From: Spirochaetia bacterium
GTDB taxonomy: Bacteria > Spirochaetota > Spirochaetia > Treponematales > Rectinemataceae
DNA length: 43,780 nt
Direction of reading: 5' to 3'
NCBI GenBank assembly: GCA_029975555.1
Contig: JARKOY010000093.1
Location: 1 to 43,780, forward strand
Made by a program: the position numbers and the translations under genes. Of the stretch, positions 1-7,209 are shown piece by piece. A model generated the notes under the pieces. It saw nothing but the letters and a program-made list of their open reading frames with translations. It had not been told where the DNA came from and did no database searches. How positions within the stretch are numbered: the first letter of the stretch is position 1; every line of letters starts with the position of its first letter.

Positions 1-230
1 CCGCTGATGAAGCGGCTCAGGAGGGGTTCGAGGGGGATGGGGCGCTTGAGGTAATAGGACAGGCGAAAGGTTTGGACAGAGAAGGTGGAGTGACAGCGGG
101 GGCACTGGTAGCGCGGCACGCGTCCGAAGGCCTTGGTGAGACAGCTTCCTTTTGCGTGAGCCCAAGGGGCTTTTGGTGCCTGGGTATGCCAGGCACATTC
201 GGGATTGGGGCAGAAAGGGAATTGCTGCAT
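1..230 (-). CDS. IS transposase-like protein, N-terminal zinc-ribbon part (runs off left edge)
   Basis: This is the first 76 codons of a gene that leaves the window at base 1. The start is the ATG at 230-228, preceded by a GGAGG ribosome site. The visible part is a zinc ribbon: a FCPNPxC-x2-H knuckle near residues 6-15, then a CPRC knuckle followed by TFSVQTF and YYLKRPI. Such N-terminal ribbons bind DNA in several transposase families. A clearly related but not identical protein begins at 43564 on the other strand, and the two genes share similar DNA upstream. The catalytic part is outside the window, so the IS family cannot be named. Transposase identity is inferred from the ribbon plus the repeated flanking ends. 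Confidence 0.7.
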   Translation of the reverse strand, partial: MQQFPFCPNPECAWHTQAPKAPWAHAKGSCLTKAFGRVPRYQCPRCHSTFSVQTFRLSYYLKRPIPLEPLLSRFIS

Positions 231-246
231 CGGTGATACCTCCTTT

Positions 247-266
247 GGAGACCGCAGTCGGTCTCC
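247..266 (-). promoter_or_regulatory. Hairpin just upstream of the left IS transposase start
   Basis: An 8-bp perfect inverted repeat (GGAGACCG / CGGTCTCC with a 4-nt loop) ends a few bases before the GGAGG ribosome site of the transposase-like gene. The right-hand IS copy has a hairpin of different sequence at the equivalent place. Conservation of structure without conservation of sequence suggests control of transposase translation, for example protection against read-through transcripts. That role is inferred. Confidence 0.5.
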
Positions 267-294
267 TCACTATGAAAGACGCCTTCCTTCTTCA

Positions 295-333
295 CTTCTG
301 CTTCAACTTTTGCACAAGCTTGAGAACACTAAT
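295..333 (-). repeat. Outer end of left IS element (terminal repeat)
   Basis: Read on the minus strand from base 333, this 39-nt segment begins ATTAGTGTTCTCAAGCTTG. It matches 43470-43508 on the plus strand at 33 of 39 positions by direct comparison. Both copies lie about 95-105 nt before a zinc-ribbon transposase-like start codon, so they are best read as the 5' ends of two related insertion sequences pointing out of the window. Two shorter relatives lie at 40675 and 40856. Confidence 0.75.
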
Positions 334-340
334 GAAGAGG

Positions 341-369
341 TTCAGCAAGAGCCCGCGCTGGAGTATACT
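341..369 (+). promoter_or_regulatory. dnaE promoter, probably giving a leaderless mRNA
   Basis: A -10 hexamer TATACT (364-369) lies 17 nt after a weak -35 TTCAGC (341-346). Only 7 nt separate the -10 from the dnaE ATG at 377 and there is no ribosome site, so the transcript would start at or next to the start codon. The promoter begins 7 nt outside the IS end at 333. Confidence 0.5.
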
Positions 370-376
370 CAGAGCC

Positions 377-3300
377 ATGGCAGAATTCATTCATCTCCAC
401 AACCATACCGATTATTCCCTCCTCGACGGCGCTGCACCCGTTTCGAGGCTGGTAAAAAAAGCCAAGTCCTTCGGCATGCCAGGCATCGCCATCACCGACC
501 ATGGCAACATGTTCGGGGTGATGGCCTTCGAAAAGGAGTGCCGAGACGCAGGGCTCAATCCCATCGTCGGCTGTGAATTCTACGTCGCCGGCGGCTCTCG
601 GCTCGAAAAGACCGGCACCGAGAATGGCAACAAATACTGGCACCTTCTCTTGATCGCAGAGAACTTGGAGGGCTACCACAACCTGCTCAAGCTGACGTCG
701 AGCTCCTTCACCGAAGGCTTCTACTACAAGCCGCGCATCGACGATGAACTTCTTGCGGCGAACTCCAGGGGCCTCATCGCCTCCTCGGCCTGCTTGGCGG
801 GAGAGATTCCTTCCCTCATCCTTGCGGGCAAGCTCGACCAAGCGGTCAATAAGATAAAGTTCTACAAGGAATTGTTCGGCAAGGACCATTTCTACCTCGA
901 GCTTCAAGACCACGGCCTCGACGAACAGCGGGTGCTCAACAGAGAGCTGATCCGACTCTCGAAAGAGCTCGACGTTCCTCTCGTGGCCACCAACGACCTC
1001 CACTACGTCGAGCGCGAGGACGCCGTGGCCCACGACATCCTCCTCTGCATCGGCACGAACCGCAAGCGCAACGATCCCTCGAGGATGCGCTTTCCGAACG
1101 ACCAGTTTTATTTGAAGAGCCCGGAGGAGATGGAGGCGCTCTTCGCCGAGGTGCCCGAGGCGCTTGCGAATACGCTCAAGATCAACGAGATGGCCAAGCT
1201 CAAGATCGAGTTCCCCGGCCCGCTCTTGCCCGATTACCAGGTGCCGGAAGGCTTCTCGACGCCCGAAGAATATCTGCGTCACATCGCGCGGGAGGGCCTC
1301 TACACCCGCTACACGAATCCCAGTCCAGAGGCCCTCGAGCGCCTCGAATACGAGCTCGATGTCATCATCAAGATGGGATTTACGGGATATTTCCTCATCG
1401 TGTGGGACTTCATCCACTGGGCGAAGGAGCACGGCATCCCCGTGGGGCCTGGGCGCGGCTCGGGCGCCGGCTCGATCGTCGCGTATTCCATGCGCATCAC
1501 GGACATCGATCCCTTAAAGTACGACCTGCTGTTCGAGCGATTTTTGAACCCAGAGCGCATTTCCATGCCCGACTTCGACGTCGACTTCGACTTCGAGAGG
1601 CGAGGCGAGGTCATCGATTACGTCGCCGAGAAGTACGGTCACGACCGCGTCGCGCAGATCATCACCTTCGGCACACTGAAGGCGAAGGCCGTGATCAAAG
1701 ACGTCGCCCGCGCTCTGGACATCCCCTTCGACGAAGCAAATCAGATCGCAAAACTCGTCCCAGAAGATCCCAAGATATCCCTCGCCAAGGCCCTTGCGAT
1801 GGAGCCCAAGCTCGCTGCCCTCGTCCAGAACCCCCGGTACTCCGAGCTCTTCTCCATCGCCGCAAAACTGGAGAACCTGCACCGGCACAGTTCGCTCCAC
1901 GCGGCGGGCATCGTCATCGGCAAATCGGTGCTCACAGATTATGTGCCGCTTTACAAAGACCCCAAGACAGGCCTCGTGGCCACGCAGTACACCATGGAGT
2001 ACCTCGAAAACTGCGGCCTCGTGAAGATGGACTTCTTGGGCCTCAAAACCCTCACCCTGATTCGACACACGCTCGAGCTGCTCCGCAAGCGCGGCATCGA
2101 CATCAAAGAGGAAGATATTCCCGACGCTGACCCCAAGACCTTCAAGATGCTCTGCGAGGGCAAGAGCACCTCCATTTTCCAGTTTGAATCACAGGGCATG
2201 CAGTCGGTGCTGAAACGGGCGAAACCTTCGAGCATCGAAGACCTCATCGCATTGAATGCGCTCTACCGGCCTGGTCCCATGGACTATATCGATCAGTTCA
2301 TCAATTCAAAGAATGGCCAGATGGCCATCACGTATCCTCATCCTTCGCTCGAGAAATATCTTAAAGGGACCTACGGGGTCATCGTGTACCAGGAACAGGT
2401 CATGCAGGTCGCGCGCGAGGTGGCGGGGTACTCCCTAGGGCGTGCGGACCTTCTGCGGCGCGCCATGGGAAAGAAAAAGCCCGAGATACTCCAGAAAGAG
2501 GAAGGGCCCTTCATCGAGGGCGCGGTCTCCCGCGGATACACCAAGGAAGAGGCCAAGAAAATCTTCGAGATACTGACACCGTTCGCGGGCTACGGCTTCA
2601 ACAAGTCGCACGCGGCCGCCTACTCGGTCGTCGCCTACCGGACTGCCTACCTCAAGGCGAACTACCCCGCAGAGTTCATGGCGGCCAACCTCACCAACGA
2701 GATAAGCAACACCGACAAGCTCACGGAGTACATCAGCGAGGCCCGTCAGATGGGGCTGTCCGTCCTGCCGCCGGACATCAACCGGTCCGAGGCGAATTTC
2801 AGCGTGGACCACGGCCAGATCGTCTATGGCTTTCTGGGCATCAAGGGCGTGGGCGAGGGCATCGCGAGGGCCATCCAGAAAGAGCGCGAAGCGCACGGCA
2901 CGTTTGTCGATTTCATCGATTTTCTGACGCGGCTCCACGACGCGGGCCTCAACCGGAAAACCTTGGAGTCGCTCATTTTGGCCGGTTGCTTCGATTCGCT
3001 GCAGCACGGGCGCCGCCAGCTTCTGAACAACCTCGAACGCGCGATGGAGTATGTCGAAGGCAAGCGCGCGTTCGAGGCATCGCGCAGCGGTTCGCTCTTC
3101 GACATGGAGGACATGGGCTCCTACCCCGACTTCGTATTCGAACCGGCCGAGGAGTTCTCCAACCAGGAGATGCTGCAGTCGGAGAAGGAGCTTCTGGGAT
3201 TTTTCTTCTCGGCGCACCCGATGGATGAGTACCGGATGATCTGGGAGCGCTCGTCCACCCTCGACATGGGACACCTCGACCAGGCGAGCCCCAACCGCGA

Positions 3301-3823
3301 ATACACCGTGGTCGCGCTCCTCAAGGAATTCCGCGTGCACACCACGCAGAACGGGCGGCGGATGGCATTCGGCAAACTCGAGGATTACCGCGGGTCCATC
3401 GACATCGTGGTTTTCCCCGATATACTCGAAAAGAACGAAGAAGCCTTTGTAAAGGACCGCGTGCTCTGCGTGCGGGGCGCCTTCGACAATTCCCGTCGCG
3501 CTCCTTCGCTCAAAATCCAGGAGATACTCGACCCCGAGGCCCTGAAGAAGACGTCCTGGCGCGAGCTTCACATCCAGTTGTCGCCGGCGCTGTGCCGCGC
3601 GGAAGCGGGCGGTGCCGCGGAGCTCGGCGAATCGGGGTTGTATCAGCTCAGGGACGCGGTATATTCTCTCCATGGCCAGTGCAAGGTCATCTTCCACCTC
3701 CCCTTGTCCGGGGGAGGCGAGGCCCTGATCGAGGCGGGACCTCATACGACCTGCTCGGCGAGCGATGAAGATGTCGCGCTGTTGAAAAAGCAGCCTGCGG
3801 TGGCGGAGGTGTGGCGGGTATGA
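377..3823 (+). CDS. dnaE: DNA polymerase III alpha subunit
   Basis: This is the catalytic subunit of the replicative polymerase, 1148 residues, the usual DnaE length. The PHP domain opens at residue 5 with an HLHNHTDYS metal-binding motif. The polymerase core carries the catalytic PDFDVDF motif near residues 398-404 and the YGVIVYQEQ segment. A helix-hairpin-helix lies around NRKTLESLI, and an OB-fold is near residues 980-1060. The ATG at 377 is chosen because the PHP motif follows at once. The frame stays open upstream to 152, but that stretch crosses the IS end and is not protein-like. The gene overlaps the next one by 4 nt (ATGA). Confidence 0.97.
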   Translation: MAEFIHLHNHTDYSLLDGAAPVSRLVKKAKSFGMPGIAITDHGNMFGVMAFEKECRDAGLNPIVGCEFYVAGGSRLEKTGTENGNKYWHLLLIAENLEGYHNLLKLTSSSFTEGFYYKPRIDDELLAANSRGLIASSACLAGEIPSLILAGKLDQAVNKIKFYKELFGKDHFYLELQDHGLDEQRVLNRELIRLSKELDVPLVATNDLHYVEREDAVAHDILLCIGTNRKRNDPSRMRFPNDQFYLKSPEEMEALFAEVPEALANTLKINEMAKLKIEFPGPLLPDYQVPEGFSTPEEYLRHIAREGLYTRYTNPSPEALERLEYELDVIIKMGFTGYFLIVWDFIHWAKEHGIPVGPGRGSGAGSIVAYSMRITDIDPLKYDLLFERFLNPERISMPDFDVDFDFERRGEVIDYVAEKYGHDRVAQIITFGTLKAKAVIKDVARALDIPFDEANQIAKLVPEDPKISLAKALAMEPKLAALVQNPRYSELFSIAAKLENLHRHSSLHAAGIVIGKSVLTDYVPLYKDPKTGLVATQYTMEYLENCGLVKMDFLGLKTLTLIRHTLELLRKRGIDIKEEDIPDADPKTFKMLCEGKSTSIFQFESQGMQSVLKRAKPSSIEDLIALNALYRPGPMDYIDQFINSKNGQMAITYPHPSLEKYLKGTYGVIVYQEQVMQVAREVAGYSLGRADLLRRAMGKKKPEILQKEEGPFIEGAVSRGYTKEEAKKIFEILTPFAGYGFNKSHAAAYSVVAYRTAYLKANYPAEFMAANLTNEISNTDKLTEYISEARQMGLSVLPPDINRSEANFSVDHGQIVYGFLGIKGVGEGIARAIQKEREAHGTFVDFIDFLTRLHDAGLNRKTLESLILAGCFDSLQHGRRQLLNNLERAMEYVEGKRAFEASRSGSLFDMEDMGSYPDFVFEPAEEFSNQEMLQSEKELLGFFFSAHPMDEYRMIWERSSTLDMGHLDQASPNREYTVVALLKEFRVHTTQNGRRMAFGKLEDYRGSIDIVVFPDILEKNEEAFVKDRVLCVRGAFDNSRRAPSLKIQEILDPEALKKTSWRELHIQLSPALCRAEAGGAAELGESGLYQLRDAVYSLHGQCKVIFHLPLSGGGEALIEAGPHTTCSASDEDVALLKKQPAVAEVWRV

Positions 3824-4614
3824 CCATAAAGATTCTCGGCAACGGAGGATTCTACAACGAGGGATTGCCGTACAACGCGATGGCGATCGACGGCCACGTA
3901 CTCGTGGAGACGCCCCCCGACATTCTGCAGTCTCTCATGCAGCACCGGATGAGTCCCACCCAGATGGACACCGTCTTCATAAGCCACATCCACGGCGACC
4001 ACTGCTTCGGCTTTCCCTTCTTCTTTTTCAACTGGCTCTATTGGGGAGAGGCTGATTCCCACTCCCGTAGGGGCTCGCGGCTCGTCGTCATCGGCCCTCA
4101 AGGCCTTGCCGGCCACCTGCGCGAACTCATGCACCTCGCGATTCCGCCCGAACACCAATACCTGCGCGACTTCGACCAGCAAGTCCAGATCGTCGAGATC
4201 GATGAAGACGATGTCGTCCCCGTCAAAGGGAATCTCTGGTTTGGATTCAGGCGCACGGCGCACTCTCTGCCGACCTTCTCCCTGATCGCGGGGGAGAGGG
4301 GGCAGGGTGCGGCGCTCCCCTCGTCCTCGGAATACCTCCAGAAGGCCCTCTTCATCTACAGCTCGGACACCTCCATGTTCGAAGGAGTCCGGGTGCTTCT
4401 GGGCTCGGGCGCGAAGCTCATCCTCTGCGATACGAATGGAGAGAAGGAGAACGGGGTGCACATGAGCCCACAGGAGCTTTTGGCCGCTGCGGCGGCGCAG
4501 GGCCTGTCCTGTGCCGACGGCGAGCGCCTCCGGGGCATCCACATGAGCAGAAAGATGGAGAGGGTGGGGGAGCTTCGGTTCGTGCAGCCGGGCGAGGAAT
4601 TCAATGTAGGATAG
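3820..4614 (+). CDS. Metallo-beta-lactamase-fold hydrolase, RNase Z-like
   Basis: The 264-residue product has the metal-binding SHIHGDH motif near residue 55, a second histidine in TAHS, an aspartate in IYSSDTS, and a final histidine in GIHMS. This is the ligand order of RNase Z/ElaC-like hydrolases. The ATG at 3820 is preferred over the GTG at 3811, because a GGAGG at 3804-3808 sits at a workable distance from the ATG but too close to the GTG. The start overlaps the dnaE stop (ATGA), so translation is probably coupled. The substrate is not certain: it may be tRNA 3' ends or another phosphodiester or ester. Confidence 0.8.
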   Translation: MTIKILGNGGFYNEGLPYNAMAIDGHVLVETPPDILQSLMQHRMSPTQMDTVFISHIHGDHCFGFPFFFFNWLYWGEADSHSRRGSRLVVIGPQGLAGHLRELMHLAIPPEHQYLRDFDQQVQIVEIDEDDVVPVKGNLWFGFRRTAHSLPTFSLIAGERGQGAALPSSSEYLQKALFIYSSDTSMFEGVRVLLGSGAKLILCDTNGEKENGVHMSPQELLAAAAAQGLSCADGERLRGIHMSRKMERVGELRFVQPGEEFNVG

Positions 4615-4633
4615 ACTGTGAGAGAGAAAGCAT

Positions 4634-4949
4634 TTATTTGAACATTCGGCTGAATGCGCGCCAGCCGACGAGCACCGACACGACAAAGACCACCGATACT
4701 ATACCCAGAGATGCATAGTGAACTGGCAGACGATAGACAATGTCCCGGGACAGCTCCACCAGATATTTCCACTGACCCGGAATCGGCCGGTAAAATCGTC
4801 GTTATCATTCGGATCGTCGTCGTCTTGCCGGCCCCGGTGGGGCCGACAAGCCCGAGTATTTCCCCGGAATTCACCGTCAGCGACAGCGAATCGACGGCTT
4901 TCTTGTCTTTATAGGACTTGGTAAGATTACGCATATTCAGCAGGACCAT
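4634..4949 (-). pseudogene. ABC transporter remnant: ATPase N-terminus joined to permease C-terminus by deletion
   Basis: The gene begins at ATG 4949 after a strong AGGAGG site. It encodes the start of a NatA-type ATPase, with the Walker A motif GPTGAGKTTT and then ILPADSGSVEISG. After about 60 codons the ATPase ends. A different frame of the same strand (about 4780-4634) then encodes the end of an ABC-2 type permease: a hydrophobic segment (VSVVFVVSVLVGW) and the terminus RAFSRMFK followed by TAA. The simplest reading is one internal deletion that removed most of both genes, with its junction near 4770-4790. No functional transporter can be made. Confidence 0.7.
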
Positions 4950-4964
4950 CGCTCAACCTCCTAT

Positions 4965-5312
4965 TCAAAAAGGTAAATAGAAATTCTGACAATGGTTTTT
5001 CAGTAGCTCGCCATAACTTGTACATTTCATAGCCGTTGCCTCATCACCGCTGAGCTGTCTTTGATCGGCCACGTTGGCAACCAGCTGTATGGTCTGCTGG
5101 AGCTCCTCCAGCCGTCGCACATTGACCGTATAGCCTTAGAGAGTTGCCATTTGATTCAAGCTCAGCCAGATACTTTCCTGCTCGAGCCGGACATCGAGCC
5201 GCACCTGTCCATCCGGGGCTTCGTACAGCACGATTTCTCCACCCGGGTACACGTGAGCGGTTCCTGGTTCTGTGATTGTAGGATTTCTTGAGGCTGGTTC
5301 ACGTTTGTTCAT
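4965..5312 (-). pseudogene. Decayed RhuM-family gene
   Basis: From ATG 5312 the product reads like a RhuM N-terminus (GGEIVLYEAPDGQVRLDV, then LEQESIWLSLNQMATL), and then meets an in-frame TAA. The same frame goes on with GYTVNVRRLEELQQT and QRQLSGDEAT, which resemble the middle-to-late part of RhuM proteins. About 200 codons between the two parts appear to be missing, and the end diverges into unrelated sequence before a TGA at 4967-4965. RhuM proteins are linked to pathogenicity islands and mobile DNA. This copy is non-functional as read. Confidence 0.6.
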
Positions 5313-5456
5313 CGTCTGACCCCTTACGCGCGGTTTCTTCATCGGTCAAGGTATCTGCTTCGGACGTCTCTTCTAGCAACTGCGCCGCTACCTCATCATA
5401 AGGCAAACGGGCCAGGTGTTGCAGGTGATTGTACGGCCATTTCAAATGATATATCC
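5299..5456 (-). pseudogene. C-terminal fragment of an unidentified gene upstream of rhuM
   Basis: An open frame without a start codon runs into a TGA at 5301-5299 and encodes WPYNHLQHLARLPYDEV, then an acidic tail. Its end overlaps the start of the rhuM remnant, the arrangement expected of two operon neighbours. The 5' part is missing, cut off where the toxin-antitoxin pair begins. I do not recognise the family. Confidence 0.35.
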
Positions 5457-5464
5457 TTATTTAT

Positions 5465-5887
5465 ATGAGCTACAGCTCGGTCCGAACGAAGGAAGAAACG
5501 ATTACCCGTTTGATTGAGCATTGTCGTGCTCGGGATGATATACGACTTTTGATTTTGCATGGCTCAGCAGCACAGGACCGACTGCGTGCCGATAGCGATA
5601 TCGATATTGCCCTTGCATTACATCGCCCCCTGTCAATCGATGAGAAACTCGACTATATCCTGACATTGAGTCGGCTATGCGGACGAGAAATTGACCTGTC
5701 GGATCTAAGGACCATAGGAGGACTTTTCTTGCATCGAGTTTTATCCAAAGGGATACTCATCATCAACCGGGACATCGAGCTCTATAATACACTTGTCCAG
5801 AACAGTCTTATCTACATCGAAGACATACACCCCATAGTTCAGCATGCGCAGAGCCTGCGAATAGAGGAATTCGTCAATGGTAGATAA
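5465..5887 (+). CDS. mntA: MntA-like antitoxin nucleotidyltransferase (type VII TA)
   Basis: The 140-residue protein is a minimal nucleotidyltransferase (MNT). It has the GSX10DXD signature: G33-S34, ten residues, then D45 and D47. In HEPN/MNT systems the MNT partner inactivates the HEPN toxin by adding AMP to a tyrosine next to the toxin active site. The next gene overlaps it by 11 nt and carries that tyrosine, so the pair looks complete. No clear ribosome site precedes the ATG at 5465. A TATATC element lies 9 nt upstream of it. Base composition is visibly lower in GC than in dnaE or the hydrogenase genes, suggesting acquisition. Confidence 0.85.
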   Translation: MSYSSVRTKEETITRLIEHCRARDDIRLLILHGSAAQDRLRADSDIDIALALHRPLSIDEKLDYILTLSRLCGREIDLSDLRTIGGLFLHRVLSKGILIINRDIELYNTLVQNSLIYIEDIHPIVQHAQSLRIEEFVNGR

Positions 5888-6293
5888 AGCGCTTATTATC
5901 AACAAGCTTGAATCTCTTATGCGTTGTGTCCGACGAATCGAAGCAAAAAGACCGAATTCTATAGAAACATTGTGCCAAGATATTGATATTCAGGATATTC
6001 TTGTTCTGAACATTGAACGGGCCGTGCAGCTTTGTGTCGATATTTGCATCCACTGGATCAGCTCATTAGGCAGACCTGCCCCTCAAAGCATGGCCGCCGT
6101 TTTCATCGAGGCTGCGGAGGTAAGGTTAATACCTCCAACCTTAGCAGAACAGCTTGCACGATCTGTTGGTTTTAGGAATTTGGCGGTCCATCAGTACGAT
6201 AGGATCGATTGGAATATCGTATATGCCATTGCATGGGAACATCTGGATGATTTTCGCCTCTTTTCAGGTTATGTTCAAAAGGCTTTAGAGTAG
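5877..6293 (+). CDS. hepT: HepT-like HEPN toxin (type VII TA)
   Basis: The 138-residue, mostly helical protein belongs to the HEPN/DUF86 group. It has the RX4HXY motif at R100, H105 and Y107 (RNLAVHQY). In studied HepT proteins R and H form the ribonuclease site and the tyrosine is the AMPylation target. All three are present, so the toxin looks intact. The start overlaps the end of the antitoxin gene, giving coupled translation. Both genes sit in a scar of broken genes, which fits a plasmid- or island-derived addiction module that survived decay of its carrier. Confidence 0.85.
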   Translation: MVDKALIINKLESLMRCVRRIEAKRPNSIETLCQDIDIQDILVLNIERAVQLCVDICIHWISSLGRPAPQSMAAVFIEAAEVRLIPPTLAEQLARSVGFRNLAVHQYDRIDWNIVYAIAWEHLDDFRLFSGYVQKALE

Positions 6294-6386
6294 AGTCTGG
6301 CTGGATGACGGCCACCTGCCGCGCGCGAGGTGAGCAGGATCGACGCCGGCCTCGCCTCACGTCTCGGAAGGAAATAGAGAAGTTTT

Positions 6387-7085
6387 TCAGCATCCCCTTG
6401 GGCATGCTCGGGCAAGCACCCAATCGGCCAGTTCGTCCCAGTGCGAAAAGGAAAAGTCTGCGCCGGGGCAGCGTCTACCCCGGCGGGCAGCCTGCATGCC
6501 GAGCCGTTTCGGACCGTCGATGTCGTAGGCGGTGTTGTTGCCGACGTAGAGAATTTCGGGAAAATCCATGTCCAGCGCTTCAGCCACGTCCCGGAAAGCC
6601 CGTGGATGGGGCTTGAGCACTCCTGCATCCTCCGCGCAGAAGGAGGACTCGAGGATGTCCGAAAGGCCGAGCGCGGCTATTTTTTCCCATGGAGGGAGGT
6701 CGGAGAGCGCCGCGACGCGGATGCCGCTGCCTCGGATTTTTTCGATCGCAGCCCGCACGCCCGGGTAGGGGCGGATCGAGGCAAAGCGTTTTGGAAGCTC
6801 GAGGTAGAAGAGCTTTTCCATGAGTTCGCGCGCGCGCGACTGGCCCATGCCCAGCCCCCGGGCCATGAGCGACGCCTGCAATATGTGGAGGTCCTCTCTG
6901 TTTTGAGGGGTATACTCCTCCTGTTGCTGCAGCGACCGCACTTGTTTTCTGACTGCCGCGAACTCTATCACAGCTCCAGGGTGGGCGAGGAAGAGATCGA
7001 TACACCGCCTATAGAGAGAAGAAGCGGGGTAGAGGGTGCCGTCGACATCGAATACCACAGCCCGAATCCGTACGTTGTGCTGCAC
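6387..7085 (-). CDS. HAD-superfamily hydrolase (subfamily IA)
   Basis: About 232 residues. All four HAD motifs are present: the nucleophile motif DVDGT at residues 13-17, the motif II serine in AALSD, the lysine in VLKPHP, and the acidic motif in YVGNNTAYDID. Members remove phosphate from sugar phosphates, nucleotides or phosphoglycolate; the substrate here is unknown. There is no nearby ATG, so the start is a GTG. The one at 7085 is chosen because a TATATA hexamer (7092-7097) ends 6 nt before it, with TGGACA 18 nt further upstream. A GTG at 7091 is the alternative. The gene lies downstream of hydA on the same strand, separated by a large stem structure. Confidence 0.8.
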   Translation of the reverse strand: MQHNVRIRAVVFDVDGTLYPASSLYRRCIDLFLAHPGAVIEFAAVRKQVRSLQQQEEYTPQNREDLHILQASLMARGLGMGQSRARELMEKLFYLELPKRFASIRPYPGVRAAIEKIRGSGIRVAALSDLPPWEKIAALGLSDILESSFCAEDAGVLKPHPRAFRDVAEALDMDFPEILYVGNNTAYDIDGPKRLGMQAARRGRRCPGADFSFSHWDELADWVLARACPRGC

Positions 7086-7091
7086 ATACAC

Positions 7092-7121
7092 TATATACAG
7101 GATGCGCAGAGCCCCTGTCCA
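7092..7121 (-). promoter_or_regulatory. Candidate promoter of the HAD gene
   Basis: On the minus strand, TGGACA (7121-7116), an 18-nt spacer and TATATA (7097-7092) precede the GTG start by 6 nt. There is no ribosome site, so a leaderless transcript is likely if this promoter is used. It overlaps the inverted repeats at 7100-7175. Confidence 0.35.
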
Positions 7122-7175
7122 CCGCCACCCGATCACGGGGTGGCGGTTTGTTTGGGGAATCTGCGCTGCGCATCC
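7100..7175 (-). terminator. Nested inverted repeats between hydA and the HAD gene
   Basis: Three concentric arm pairs can be read: an outer GGATGCGCA / TGCGCATCC (7100-7108 with 7167-7175), a CCCC / GGGG pair, and an inner perfect 10-bp stem ACCGCCACCC / GGGTGGCGGT (7121-7130 with 7138-7147). It lies about 35-110 nt past the hydA stop and could end or process the hydrogenase transcript. On the hydA strand no U-run follows the inner stem; the T-rich side (TTTGTTT) is on the plus strand. The terminator role is therefore uncertain. Confidence 0.4.
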
Positions 7176-7209
7176 TCGCGCAACAAGTGCTTGCGCGGCG
7201 GGCTCGTCT

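Noticed and set aside
152-376. N-terminal extension of dnaE by 75 codons
   Set aside because: It crosses the IS end and its leader, and the PHP domain motif begins directly after the ATG at 377.
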